Shown here: piece by piece, positions 42,687 through 51,609 of the stretch | Numbering within the stretch: position 1 is the first letter of the stretch | How the letters are laid out: each line of letters begins with the position of its first letter | Assembly: GCA_965279705.1 (NCBI GenBank) | Contig: OZ257257.1 | Span: forward strand, 1,302,001 to 1,366,000 | Reading direction: 5' to 3' | DNA length: 64,000 nt | From: Stagnimonas sp965279705 | GTDB lineage: Bacteria; Pseudomonadota; Gammaproteobacteria; Nevskiales; Nevskiaceae | Made by a program: the position numbers and the translations under genes | Notes under the pieces: generated by a model | Database searches by the model: none | What the model saw: the letters and a program-made list of their open reading frames with translations, nothing else | Told to the model about the DNA's origin: nothing

Positions 42687-42724
42687 CAACAAAAAAGGCA
42701 CCGAAAGGTGCCTTTTTTTTGTTG
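42687..42724 (+). terminator. Rho-independent terminator after the Ig-like lipoprotein gene
   Basis: The stem GGCACC / GGTGCC with loop GAAA is flanked by A-run and T-run (CAAC-A6 and T8-GTTG), 13 bases after the stop at 42674. Because of the symmetric A and T tracts it can serve the convergent acyl-CoA dehydrogenase gene as well. Confidence 0.9.
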
Positions 42725-42769
42725 GTGCGCTATGGGTGTGCCAAACGTCTTTGCAGTAGAGCCGTGCGA

Positions 42770-43921
42770 TCAGTAGCCCATCTGTTTACTGGCAAGGTCC
42801 TTCATGATCTCCAATGAGCCGCCACCGATGGTGAGAACCTTGGTCTCGCGATAGATGCGCTCGACCTTGCTGCCCCGCAAATAACCTGCACCCCCGAAAA
42901 TCTGCATGGCTTCGTTGGCAATCCATTCCAGCGCGGTACAGGCGTGATTCTTGAGCAGGCAGACTTCGGCAACCGGCATCTGCTTGTTGGAGACGCGCCA
43001 GGTCAGTATGTCGAGATGGGCCTTCACCGCGTCGAGCCGCATTTTCATGTCGGCCAGCTTGTGGCGGATGACCTGGTTGCGGATCAGTGGCTTGCCAAAC
43101 GTGTGGCGCTCCCGTGCGTAGGCGAGCGATTCCTCGTAGCAGACCTGCGCGAACGCCCAGGCCTGCGCAGCGAGCATGATTCGTTCCTGGTTGAAGTTCA
43201 TCATGATCGCCATGAAGCCCATGTTTTCAGGGCCGATGCGATTGGCGACCGGCACACGGCAATCCTGGAAATACAGCGTGGCCGTGTCTGAAGACCACCA
43301 GCCCATCTTTTGCAGCGGGCTGCGGGTAAAGCCTGCCATGTCGGCTTCGATCACCAGCAGCGAGATGCCGCCCATGCCCTCACCGCCGGTGCGAACGGCA
43401 CAGGTGATGTAGTCGGCGCGCATGCCGCTGGTGATGAAGGTCTTGCTGCCGTTGACGATGTAGTGCTCGCCCTCGCGCACCGCTTTGGTTTTGAGACTCG
43501 CGACATCTGAACCACCACCGGGCTCGGTGATGGCGAGCGCCGCGATCTTCTCGCCCGCCAGCACGGGTGCAGCAAAGCGCGCCTTCTGCGCCACGTTGCC
43601 GGTGTGTGCAATGGGCGGGGTGGCGATGCCATGGCTCATGAGCGAGGCAATCACGCCGCCACTCCCGGCACGCGCCAGCTCTTCGGTGAGCACCACCATG
43701 TAGAACAGATCGGGCACTTCCACCCCGCCGCAGGATTCTGGAAACCCGATCTGCAACAGCCCTGCCTGGGCCGCTTTCAGGTGGAGTTCGCGAGGCAATT
43801 GTTCGGCTGTTTCCCAGGTATCGACATGAGGAACAATCTCTCTTTCCACAAAGCGTCTAACCTGAGTGCGAAACTCCTCGTGATCTTGATTGTAGAAAGG
43901 ACTCTTGGCAGATACAGCCAT
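42770..43921 (-). CDS. Acyl-CoA dehydrogenase
   Basis: A 383-residue FAD enzyme. Conserved segments are visible: A-I-T-E-P-G-G-G-S-D-V-A-S-L, F-I-T-S-G-M-R-A-D-Y, W-W-S-S-D-T-A-T-L, R-E-R-H-T-F-G-K-P-L and the C-terminal G-G-A-G-Y-L-R-G-S...I-G-G-G-S-L-E-I-M. It oxidises an acyl-CoA at the alpha-beta bond; chain specificity is not evident. It is divergent from a long-chain-type acyl-CoA synthetase across a 119-base gap (43922-44040), so the two probably share a control region and pathway. It may also contribute to acyclic-terpene or branched fatty-acid oxidation. Confidence 0.9.
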   Translation of the reverse strand: MAVSAKSPFYNQDHEEFRTQVRRFVEREIVPHVDTWETAEQLPRELHLKAAQAGLLQIGFPESCGGVEVPDLFYMVVLTEELARAGSGGVIASLMSHGIATPPIAHTGNVAQKARFAAPVLAGEKIAALAITEPGGGSDVASLKTKAVREGEHYIVNGSKTFITSGMRADYITCAVRTGGEGMGGISLLVIEADMAGFTRSPLQKMGWWSSDTATLYFQDCRVPVANRIGPENMGFMAIMMNFNQERIMLAAQAWAFAQVCYEESLAYARERHTFGKPLIRNQVIRHKLADMKMRLDAVKAHLDILTWRVSNKQMPVAEVCLLKNHACTALEWIANEAMQIFGGAGYLRGSKVERIYRETKVLTIGGGSLEIMKDLASKQMGY

Positions 43922-44040
43922 TTCCGACTCCTCGGATTTTTGTGTGTTTCACAGGTTACGGGAGCGTGCGCCGATGCGCTAGCATCGCGTCACTAAAATC
44001 GCATCCAGCTTCATACAGTCCGAACACCGGAGGAGAACCC

Positions 44041-45732
44041 ATGGCCCAGCACCCTTGCGCCCGAGAGCAGTTGCCGCTTGCCCGAATCTTTCATTGGGAG
44101 CGCACGCGCAGGCACTACCCCTACCTGACACAGCCGATGGGCGCTGGCGTGGTGCGCGACTACACCTGGGGCCACGCCGTGGGCGAGGCGCGCCGTATTG
44201 CCGCCTACCTGAAGGCGCAAGGCTGGCCACAGGGTTCGACGGTGGCGATCCTCGCCAAGAATTCCGCACACTGGATCATGGCGGACTTCGCGATCTGGAT
44301 CGCCGGCTACGTCAGCGTGCCGATCTACCCGACGCTCACGGCCGACAGCGTGCGGCAGATCTTGGAGCACAGCGAAGCCAAGGCCTGCTTCATCGGCAAG
44401 CTCGACGCCTGGGTGCAGATGCAGCCGGGTATTCCAGACAACGTGCTGTGCATCGCCATGCCGCTGTCTCCTAAAACCGATTACATCCATTGGGATCACA
44501 TCATCTCCGAGACCTTGCCACTGGAGGGCGAAGTGATACGCGATGCCGATGAACTCGCCACCATCGTCTACACCTCGGGCACCACCGGAGCCCCAAAGGG
44601 TGTGATGCACAGCTTCGGCAACATCGGCTGGTCGGCCGGCCCGCCCGAGCAGCGCGGCAATCTGGTGCCGGAAGACCGCATGCTGTCGTATCTGCCGCTG
44701 GCGCACGTGGCCGAACGCTGGCTGGTGGAAGCCAATTCGATCCGCGCCGGGTTTCGCGTGTTCTTTGCCGAATCGCTGGATACCTTCGCCGCCGATCTGC
44801 GCCGTGCGCGCCCGACCTATTTCATCTCGGTGCCGCGCTTGTGGACCAAGTTCCAGCAGGCAGTTTTCAGCAAGATGCCGCAGCAGAAGCTCGAACGGCT
44901 GATGAAAATCCCCATCGTCAGCGGCCTGGTCAAAAAGAAGATCGTCAAGCAGCTCGGACTCGATGCCGTGCGCATCGCCGGTGGTGGTGCAGCGCCCATG
45001 CCGCCGTCATTGATCCACTGGTATCGCAGCCTCGGGCTCGAATTGCTGGAGGGCTACGGCATGACTGAGAACTTCGGGTGCTCTCACGGCTCGCGCATCG
45101 GCGAGGCGCGCATCGGCTACGTCGGCAACACTTGGGATGGCACCGAGCACCGCATCGCGCCCGATGGCGAAGTGCAGACGCGCGGGCCGACGACCATGCA
45201 GGGTTACTTCAAGGAGCCTGAAAAAACTCGCGAGACCATGACCGAAGACGGCTGGCTGCGTACGGGCGATCTGGGCGAGATTGATGAAGCGGGCCGGCTC
45301 AAGATCGTCGGCCGCCTCAAGGAGCAGTTCAAGACCAGCAAGGGCAAGTACGTGGCCCCCGCGCCGATCGAGAACAAGCTGAGCACACATGGGGCGATCG
45401 AGGCCTGCTGCGTGGCTGGCTCTACCTACCCGCAGCCATTTGCCTTGCTGATGCTGAATGCCGATGCCGAAAAGGCCTGCGCGGAAAGCGCCGAGAAAAA
45501 AGCAGAGCTGACCGCGTCACTCACCGCGCATCTCGAAGCCGTCAATACCCAGCTCGACGACCACGAGCGACTCGACTTTCTCGTCGTGGTGCCCGAGCAG
45601 TGGACGGTAGAGGCCGGGTTCATCACCCCGACCATGAAGATCAAGCGTCCAGTCATCGAGTCGGTCTACGCCCCGCATTTCGATCGTTGGGCTGCAGCGC
45701 GAAGATCGGTCATCTGGCAGGCCGCTGCTTGA
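44041..45732 (+). CDS. Acyl-CoA synthetase (AMP-forming, long-chain type)
   Basis: A 563-residue adenylate-forming enzyme. The P-loop is Y-T-S-G-T-T-G-A-P-K-G-V-M, followed by G-Y-G-M-T-E-N, the hinge W-L-R-T-G-D-L-G-E and the region K-T-S-K-G-K-Y-V-A-P-A-P-I-E, where the long-chain family usually has the last catalytic Lys. It activates a carboxylic acid as its CoA thioester. The ATG at 44041 has GGAGGAG upstream; the frame extends to 43942 without a better start. It opens toward the TauE gene and diverges from the acyl-CoA dehydrogenase. AtuH of Pseudomonas is also an acyl-CoA synthetase, so a terpene link is possible. Confidence 0.88.
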   Translation: MAQHPCAREQLPLARIFHWERTRRHYPYLTQPMGAGVVRDYTWGHAVGEARRIAAYLKAQGWPQGSTVAILAKNSAHWIMADFAIWIAGYVSVPIYPTLTADSVRQILEHSEAKACFIGKLDAWVQMQPGIPDNVLCIAMPLSPKTDYIHWDHIISETLPLEGEVIRDADELATIVYTSGTTGAPKGVMHSFGNIGWSAGPPEQRGNLVPEDRMLSYLPLAHVAERWLVEANSIRAGFRVFFAESLDTFAADLRRARPTYFISVPRLWTKFQQAVFSKMPQQKLERLMKIPIVSGLVKKKIVKQLGLDAVRIAGGGAAPMPPSLIHWYRSLGLELLEGYGMTENFGCSHGSRIGEARIGYVGNTWDGTEHRIAPDGEVQTRGPTTMQGYFKEPEKTRETMTEDGWLRTGDLGEIDEAGRLKIVGRLKEQFKTSKGKYVAPAPIENKLSTHGAIEACCVAGSTYPQPFALLMLNADAEKACAESAEKKAELTASLTAHLEAVNTQLDDHERLDFLVVVPEQWTVEAGFITPTMKIKRPVIESVYAPHFDRWAAARRSVIWQAAA

Positions 45733-45820
45733 ATGGCAGCAAGGCCGCAAAAAGTGGCATAAGCCTAGATCGATTGGTTATTAGCCTTGGCGCGCAAGGC
45801 GCTGCTAGCGTGCATCCGCA

Positions 45821-46624
45821 ATGCAAAATCTTGGCTTCGGCTACTCACTGGCAGGTTTAGTTGTCGGCATCGCTGTCGGTGCCACGGGTGTGGGTGGTGG
45901 CTCGCTGATGACGCCGATCTTGATTCTGTTTTATGGCATTAGCCCCAAGCTCGCAGTGGGCACTGACCTGCTGTATGCCTCAATCAGCAAAAGCTGGGGT
46001 GTGGCGCTGCATACGCGCAACGGCAGCATGGCCTGGGGCATTGTGGGTCGCTTGGCGCTCGGCAGCGTGCCCGCCGCGTTGGGTATGCTGGTTTTTATCG
46101 AAAGTCACGGCAGCAGTGCCGATCTGGATCGCTGGATCAAGCTGACTCTGGCGATTGCGGTCATCACCACGGCAACCTTCACGCTGCTGCAGGAGCGGAT
46201 TCTGAAGTTGGTCAAGCGCAGTGAAGATGCCAGTGGGGTGGGATTTTTCGAGCGCAACCAGAAGCTCGGGACGGTTGTTTCTGGCGTGCTGATCGGCGCG
46301 GTGGTGACGATTTCATCCGTCGGTGCCGGTGTGATCGGCATGATGCTGTTGATGATGCTCTACCCCAAAGAGCAGCCACTGAAACTGGTGGGCGCCGATC
46401 TCGCGCACGCCGTGCTCATCACTGGCTTGGCGGGCTTGGGCCACGCCAAGTTGGGCACCGTGGATTACGGCTTGCTGGGCTGGCTGCTACTGGGTGCCAT
46501 CCCCGGCATCTGGATCGGCAGCCGCATCGGCTTTCGCTTGGACGCCAAGGCGCTCAAGCGCGCGATTGCCGTGATGCTGATCGTCGCGGGCGGCATGACG
46601 CTCTACAAGGCGATCGCCGGGTAA
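45821..46624 (+). CDS. TauE/SafE-family membrane permease
   Basis: A 267-residue inner-membrane protein with about eight hydrophobic segments. It carries the family motif V-G-A-T-G-V-G-G-G-S-L-M-T-P-I-L near the N-terminus and a mirrored G-A-V-V-T-I-S-S-V-G-A-G-V-I-G-M-M-L in the second half, reflecting the internal duplication of TauE/SafE proteins. These export sulfur-containing or organic anions. The substrate cannot be told here. It is 88 bases downstream of the acyl-CoA synthetase and converges with dxs (2 bases between stops). Confidence 0.85.
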   Translation: MQNLGFGYSLAGLVVGIAVGATGVGGGSLMTPILILFYGISPKLAVGTDLLYASISKSWGVALHTRNGSMAWGIVGRLALGSVPAALGMLVFIESHGSSADLDRWIKLTLAIAVITTATFTLLQERILKLVKRSEDASGVGFFERNQKLGTVVSGVLIGAVVTISSVGAGVIGMMLLMMLYPKEQPLKLVGADLAHAVLITGLAGLGHAKLGTVDYGLLGWLLLGAIPGIWIGSRIGFRLDAKALKRAIAVMLIVAGGMTLYKAIAG

Positions 46625-46626
46625 CG

Positions 46627-48531
46627 TTAGCCTTCGCGTCTCTGCGGACCGACCAAAGCTGCAGAGTCATCGAGGTCCTTGGCACGCAGGCGCTTCTGCA
46701 CGCTGCGCAGCACGCCAGGGGTATCGAGCCCGATCTGCGCCAGCAATTCCTCGCGCGTACCGTGCTCGATGAAGTGATCGGGCAGGCCCAGCATCAGCAG
46801 CGGCACCTGCACCTGATGCGCAGCCAAAGCCTCGCAGATCGCGGAGCCCGCACCGCCGGATTTGGCGTTGTCTTCCAGCGTCACCAGCAGATCGTTTTCC
46901 TGCGCCAGTTCCAGCAGCAGTTCGAGGTCGAGTGGCTTCACGAAGCGCATGTCGGCGACGACGGCATCGAGGATGTCCGCCGCTTCGAGTGCGACCGGCA
47001 CCATGCAGCCAAAGGCGAGAAAGGCCACGCGCGGACGACGACGGCCTCTAGCCTCGCGCACGATACGGCCCTTGCCGATGGCGAGCGGCTTGGGTACCTC
47101 ATCCACCGCTACGCCCAGCACATTTCCGCGCGGATAACGCACTGCACTCGGGCCGCTGTGGGCAATGCCGGTCGCCAGCATGCGCCGCAGTTCGTTTTCG
47201 TCCGAGGGTGCCATCACTACCAGATTGGGGATACAACGCAGAAAGCTCAGATCGAACGCACCGTGGTGTGTTGCGCCATCGGCCCCGACCAGGCCACCGC
47301 GATCAATCGCGAAAGTGACGGGCAGGTTCTGAATCGCCACGTCGTGAATCAGCTGGTCGTAGCCACGCTGCAGAAAGGTGCTGTAGATCGCGCATACCGG
47401 CTTCAGGCCTTCGCAGGCCATGCCGGCGGCGAGCGTCACGGCATGTTGTTCGGCAATGCCAACGTCGAAATAGCGGGTCGGGAACTGTTGCGAAAACTCC
47501 ACTAGGCCCGAGCCTTCACGCATCGCCGGCGTGATGCCGACAATCTTCGGATCGCGCTTGGCCGCAGCGCACAGCCAGTCACCGAATACCTGCGTGTAGG
47601 TCGCCTTCGCAGCGGCTTTCTTGATGGGGAAGGCCCCCGTCACCGGATCGAATTGGGTGACACCGTGGTATTTGATCGGCTCGCCCTCGGCCGGCTCGAA
47701 GCCCTTGCCCTTGACGGTAATGACATGCAGAAACTGCGGGCCTTTCGCAACTTTGAGCTGATCGAACGCCGTCATCAGCGCACCGAGGTCATGGCCGTCG
47801 ATGGGGCCGTGATAGGTGAACCCGAGTGTTTCGAACAGCGCTCCGGGGCGATCGGCCAGGTGCATGTTGTTTTCGCAGCTTTCGTCGTCGATGAGTCGGG
47901 GCAGTGCAAAGCCCAGCTTGGCGGCGACGCGCGCGGAATGGTTGCGCAGCGCGCCGACGTTTTCAGAAATCGACATGTCGTTGTCGTTGTAGACCACCAG
48001 CATGTCGAGGCCCAGATGGCCTGCGTGGTTCAGCGCCTCGAACGCCATGCCGCCGGTCATGCCGCCGTCGCCGATGATGGCCACCGCGTGGCGTCGTTCG
48101 CCCTTCACCCTTGCTGCTGCGGCCATGCCGGCTGCAGCAGAGATGCTGGTGCTGGAATGGCCGACGCCGAAGGTGTCGAACTCGCTTTCGCTTCGGTGGC
48201 AGAACGGCATCAGCCCGCCCAATTTGCGGATCGACTCCAGCCGCGCGCGGCGGCCGGTGAGCATCTTGTGCGGATAGGCCTGGTGGCCCACGTCCCACAC
48301 GAGGCGGTCGTGCGGCGTATCGAAACAGCGGTGCAGTGCCACGCTGAGTTCCACCGTGCCGAGATTGGCGGCAAAGTGCCCGCCGATGCGGCCCAGCGTC
48401 TCGATCAGATAGCGGCGCATTTCCACCGCCAGATGCGGCAGATCCGCCACGGGCAGTTGGCGCAATTCGGCTGGGGTGTCGATGCGGCCGAGCAGGGTGT
48501 AACCGGGAACGTCGTTGGCGTTATGGCTCAT
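46627..48531 (-). CDS. dxs: 1-deoxy-D-xylulose-5-phosphate synthase
   Basis: A 634-residue thiamin-diphosphate enzyme, the normal Dxs length. Motifs visible are G-H-Q-A-Y-P-H-K, G-H-S-S-T-S-I-S-A-A, the TPP motif G-D-G-G-M-T-G-G-M-A-F-E-A-L-N, H-V-I-T-V-K-G-K-G, D-R-G-G-L-V-G-A-D-G-A-T-H-H and R-Y-P-R-G. It condenses pyruvate and glyceraldehyde-3-phosphate in the first step of the methylerythritol phosphate pathway. It is the last gene of the classical xseB-ispA-dxs order, 90 bases after ispA (the gap 48532-48621 holds nothing visible). Confidence 0.97.
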   Translation of the reverse strand: MSHNANDVPGYTLLGRIDTPAELRQLPVADLPHLAVEMRRYLIETLGRIGGHFAANLGTVELSVALHRCFDTPHDRLVWDVGHQAYPHKMLTGRRARLESIRKLGGLMPFCHRSESEFDTFGVGHSSTSISAAAGMAAAARVKGERRHAVAIIGDGGMTGGMAFEALNHAGHLGLDMLVVYNDNDMSISENVGALRNHSARVAAKLGFALPRLIDDESCENNMHLADRPGALFETLGFTYHGPIDGHDLGALMTAFDQLKVAKGPQFLHVITVKGKGFEPAEGEPIKYHGVTQFDPVTGAFPIKKAAAKATYTQVFGDWLCAAAKRDPKIVGITPAMREGSGLVEFSQQFPTRYFDVGIAEQHAVTLAAGMACEGLKPVCAIYSTFLQRGYDQLIHDVAIQNLPVTFAIDRGGLVGADGATHHGAFDLSFLRCIPNLVVMAPSDENELRRMLATGIAHSGPSAVRYPRGNVLGVAVDEVPKPLAIGKGRIVREARGRRRPRVAFLAFGCMVPVALEAADILDAVVADMRFVKPLDLELLLELAQENDLLVTLEDNAKSGGAGSAICEALAAHQVQVPLLMLGLPDHFIEHGTREELLAQIGLDTPGVLRSVQKRLRAKDLDDSAALVGPQRREG

Positions 48532-48621
48532 GACGATTAGATGAAATGTGATGCCGCATTATGGTGCACGGACGTCCATGCTGCACTGCGGCATTTTGGA
48601 TTAGCGGCAAGCACCTTGGGG

Positions 48622-49509
48622 TCAGCTTTGCCGACGCAACAGCCGCAATAGCAGGGCGCGCAGTGGGTTGGCACGATCGTCAAATGGCTCCAGCAGGCGT
48701 TCGCTCTCGCTTAGCAGCTGTTGCACGCGGTCGCGCGCTTGCGCCAGGCCCATCAGCTGCACGTAGGTGGATTTGCCGCTCGCGGCATCCTTGCCTGCGG
48801 TCTTGCCGAGGCTGGCGGTGCTGCCTTCCACATCGAGCACATCGTCCTGAATCTGATAGGCGAGGCCGAGGGTTGTGCCGAAATTGTCCAGCCGACCGCG
48901 CGTGGCTGCGGCGGCATCCGAGGCGGCGGCAGCCATACGCACGCAAGCCAGCATCAGCGCGCCGGTCTTGTGGGCGTGCAGCTGTTCCAGGTCTGCCAAG
49001 GCCAGCGTCTTGCCTTCGGCATCGAGATCGGCTTGCTGGCCGCCGGTCATACCCTGCGAGCCGCTAGCGATGGCGAGCACGCGCAGCTGCTCCAGCACGG
49101 CTGTGGCGGGCAGGGCGTGCGCACTGGCCAGCACGGTGAACGCCAGAGCCTGCAAGGCATCGCCGACCAGAATCGCCGTGCCCTCGTCATAAGCCTTGTG
49201 CACGGTGGCGCGGCCGCGGCGCAGGTCGTCGTCGTCCATCGCCGGCAAATCGTCATGCACCAGAGAAAAGGCGTGAATCAGCTCGACCGCAACCGCAGGT
49301 GCATCGAGTGTTTCGGGCGAAGCACCCAGCGCTTCGCCAGTGGCATAAACCAGCAGCGCGCGAAGCCGCTTGCCGCCTTCGCAGGCATAGCGCATGGCGG
49401 CGTGCAGGCGGGCCGGGTAGGCATCAGCCGGCGGCAGGGCGGTATCGAGTGCAGCGTGCAGGCGCGCGCGGTGGGCGGCCTCCCAGCCAGTGAAATCGCA
49501 GCGATTCAT
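48622..49509 (-). CDS. ispA: Farnesyl diphosphate synthase
   Basis: A 295-residue all-alpha prenyl synthase. The first aspartate-rich motif is D-D-L-P-A-M-D-D-D-D-L-R-R-G and the second Y-Q-I-Q-D-D-V-L-D; G-G-K-R-L-R-A and the T-G-G-Q motif are also present. It condenses IPP with DMAPP/GPP to farnesyl diphosphate. The start ATG (complement of 49507-49509) overlaps the xseB stop in ATGA, so an upstream extension of the frame is not used. Confidence 0.96.
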   Translation of the reverse strand: MNRCDFTGWEAAHRARLHAALDTALPPADAYPARLHAAMRYACEGGKRLRALLVYATGEALGASPETLDAPAVAVELIHAFSLVHDDLPAMDDDDLRRGRATVHKAYDEGTAILVGDALQALAFTVLASAHALPATAVLEQLRVLAIASGSQGMTGGQQADLDAEGKTLALADLEQLHAHKTGALMLACVRMAAAASDAAAATRGRLDNFGTTLGLAYQIQDDVLDVEGSTASLGKTAGKDAASGKSTYVQLMGLAQARDRVQQLLSESERLLEPFDDRANPLRALLLRLLRRQS

Positions 49510-49748
49510 TCGTCTTTGAACTGGCCGTCGACCAGGGTTTTGACTTTCAGCTCGGCGGTGTCGAGCGCGGTGCGGCAATCCTGCGTCAGCGCCATACCGC
49601 GCTCGAACAGCACCAGCGACTCCTCCAGTTTCAGCTCGCCACGTTCGAGTTTCTGCACGATGCCTTCCAGCTCCTGCATCGAAGTCTCGAAGCGGGCAAC
49701 GGGGTCGGCTGCGGGGGTTTCGGTTTCAGCCACTTTGGTTTTGCTCAT
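49506..49748 (-). CDS. xseB: Exodeoxyribonuclease VII small subunit
   Basis: An 80-residue helical protein with the XseB core F-E-T-S-M-Q-E-L-E-G-I-V-Q-K-L-E-R-G near residue 24 and L-E-E-S-L-V-L-F-E-R-G-M-A-L. It binds XseA to form the exonuclease that degrades single-stranded DNA. Position directly before ispA, with a 4-base overlap, is the conserved arrangement. Confidence 0.96.
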   Translation of the reverse strand: MSKTKVAETETPAADPVARFETSMQELEGIVQKLERGELKLEESLVLFERGMALTQDCRTALDTAELKVKTLVDGQFKDE

Positions 49749-49784
49749 GCCGACATTTTAAGGCCTGGACCGTGACGACCGTGT

Positions 49785-50759
49785 TCAGATCTTGTGCTTG
49801 GAGCGTGCCAGAATCGCGGCCATGCCTTGTTCGAGCGAAATGCGCGGCACATAGCCCAGCAGCCGCTCGGCCTTGGCAATGGAGTAGCGATGCCGGCGCA
49901 GCAAAAAGCGCGTCGCGGTTGGGCTGGCTGGCGGTTTTTCTCCGCGCCAGCGCCAGTACGGCTGGCTCAGTTTCAGCAAGCCCAGCACCAGCCAGGTCGG
50001 CAGTGCAGGGGCGCTGCGCGTGCCTGCCAGCAGAGCATGGGTGTGAAAGAACTCGCTGCAAGGTGTCGCGACGCCATCGCTGATGGTGAAGGCTTCGCCG
50101 ATCGCATTCTTCTCCAGTGCCAGTAGCACGCCGTCGATGAGGTTATCGACATGCACATGATTGATGACGCCACGCCCCCAGCCCGGCAGCATGAACAGCC
50201 CGCGTCGCAGCATCTCCACCGGCCGCAGCAGCCAGGGCAGGCTGCCGTCGCCATAGACATCGCCGGGGCGGATGACGATCACGCCCAGCCCGTCGGGCTG
50301 GTTGAACGACAGGGCGACCTGTTCGCTAGCGAGCTTGGTGTCGTTGTAGACATTGCCTTGGCCATCGAGGGGTCCTTCTTCGCCGACGTCGGGCGGGTAG
50401 TCGAAGCCGTAGACCATCACCGAGGACAGATGCACCACGCGCTTCACGCCGAGATCGCGCGCGACCGTGCAAACCATGCGAGTACCTTCGACATTCACCT
50501 GCTCGTAGAGGTGACGCGGGCCGTCTTCCTCGACGATGGCTGCGGTGTGAAATACCCAGTCGGCACCTTGCAACGCGGCACTCACCGCAGCGGCGTCGTT
50601 GACGCTGCCGACGACTACCTCTGCGCCTAAGGCGCGGGCACGTTCGGCAGCAGCAGAGGATAGATCCAGCCCGCGCACCGCCCATCCCAGCGTGCGTGCG
50701 CATTCGGTCATGCGCAGGCCGATAAAGCCGCCAATGCCGGTGATGGCAACTGTGGTCAT
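49785..50759 (-). CDS. NAD-dependent epimerase/dehydratase (3-beta-HSD-like SDR)
   Basis: A 324-residue extended short-chain dehydrogenase. Rossmann motif G-I-G-G-F-I-G at residues about 8-14, S-S-V-M-V-Y-G in the active-site strand, and R-P-G-D-V-Y-G-D-G; the catalytic Y-N-D-T-K pair is present (Y-x-x-x-K). N-V-E-G-T is the usual cofactor-adjacent segment. Family members act on sugars, sterols or hydroxy-acids; substrate is unknown. Its ATG overlaps the stop of the TetR gene by 4 bases, so regulator and enzyme are one unit. Confidence 0.88.
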   Translation of the reverse strand: MTTVAITGIGGFIGLRMTECARTLGWAVRGLDLSSAAAERARALGAEVVVGSVNDAAAVSAALQGADWVFHTAAIVEEDGPRHLYEQVNVEGTRMVCTVARDLGVKRVVHLSSVMVYGFDYPPDVGEEGPLDGQGNVYNDTKLASEQVALSFNQPDGLGVIVIRPGDVYGDGSLPWLLRPVEMLRRGLFMLPGWGRGVINHVHVDNLIDGVLLALEKNAIGEAFTISDGVATPCSEFFHTHALLAGTRSAPALPTWLVLGLLKLSQPYWRWRGEKPPASPTATRFLLRRHRYSIAKAERLLGYVPRISLEQGMAAILARSKHKI

Positions 50760-51493
50760 GCAAGGTCTCCAGAGTGATCGCGTGAAACCAAGGCCGCACC
50801 GCGCAGCAGGGCGCGGAACAGCAGGCTGATTTCGTCGGTGAGCGTGGTGATGCTGGGTGGCGTGGCTACCGTTAGCCACTCCGCCAGCAGCTCGTTGACG
50901 CCGCCCACCATCGCCACGCTGGCCAGGTGATAGTTGCGCCGGGGCAGCTGGCCTTGTGCGGCGAGCGCGCCGAGGTAGCTTTCGAGCAGTGCTGCTATTT
51001 CGTGAATCACACCGCGGCGGCGCTTCTCCATCGCGGCGCTGACGCCGACCACTTCCAGCACACCGATGCGCGCGCGGCGGGCATCGTCGAGGTAGTGGTG
51101 GATCATCGCCCGCACCGCGGCAGCAATCTGCGCATCTGGCGTGGTGGCCGGTGTAGCCAGTGCGACGAGCATGGCCGCACGCAGCTCCTCGGCGATGCGG
51201 CTGTAGAGCGCGGCCAGCAGCGCCTCGCGGCTCTCGAACAGTTCGTAGAAATGCCGGGCGGTAACTTTTGCCTCGGCACACAGCTGTTCGATGGGCGTCT
51301 TCGCGTAGCCTTGTTGTGCGAACAGCTGCAGCGCCGCGGCCAGCAGACGCGCCCGACGATCGTCGCTGCGTTGCGCGTGACCGATGCCGCCGTAATCGCG
51401 TCGGGGTGCGGGCGATGCTGTTTCTGCACGCGCCGTACGCGTCCGCTTGGGAATACGCGCCGTGCGGGGCAAGGGCGAAGTGGGCTTGGGCAT
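50756..51493 (-). CDS. TetR-family transcriptional regulator
   Basis: A 245-residue regulator. A basic N-terminal extension of about 45 residues precedes the TetR helix-turn-helix (R-R-A-R-L-L-A-A-A-L-Q-L-F-A-Q-Q-G-Y-A-K-T-P-I-E-Q-L-split across residues 46-72, then V-T-A-R-H-F-Y-E-L-F). The C-terminal part is the usual helical ligand-binding domain. It likely controls the epimerase in the same operon and the divergent MBL-fold gene, through the inverted repeat in the shared gap 51494-51609. Confidence 0.9.
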   Translation of the reverse strand: MPKPTSPLPRTARIPKRTRTARAETASPAPRRDYGGIGHAQRSDDRRARLLAAALQLFAQQGYAKTPIEQLCAEAKVTARHFYELFESREALLAALYSRIAEELRAAMLVALATPATTPDAQIAAAVRAMIHHYLDDARRARIGVLEVVGVSAAMEKRRRGVIHEIAALLESYLGALAAQGQLPRRNYHLASVAMVGGVNELLAEWLTVATPPSITTLTDEISLLFRALLRGAALVSRDHSGDLA

Positions 51494-51503
51494 GACGTGG
51501 TTT

Positions 51504-51538
51504 CTATAATTTGAAAAGAAATCTTGTCGAAATTATAG
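51504..51538. promoter_or_regulatory. Inverted repeat with divergent promoter elements in the tetR/MBL gap
   Basis: CTATAATTT (51504-51512) and AAATTATAG (51530-51538) are perfect inverted copies separated by 17 bases. On the minus strand TATAAT (51537-51532) has TTGCTG (51559-51554) 16 bases upstream, a good promoter for tetR. The dyad overlapping this -10 is a plausible operator for autoregulation. Confidence 0.6.
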
Positions 51539-51609
51539 TGCGGCCTCGATACACAGCAATCCGCGCCTTTACGCAATGAGCGCGGAGCCGATTTTTGAAG
51601 GAGATTGCG

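Noticed and set aside
49785..51281. 498-codon fused frame extending the epimerase upstream
   Set aside because: The upstream part is the TetR gene read in another frame; the epimerase Rossmann motif starts right after the ATG at 50759.
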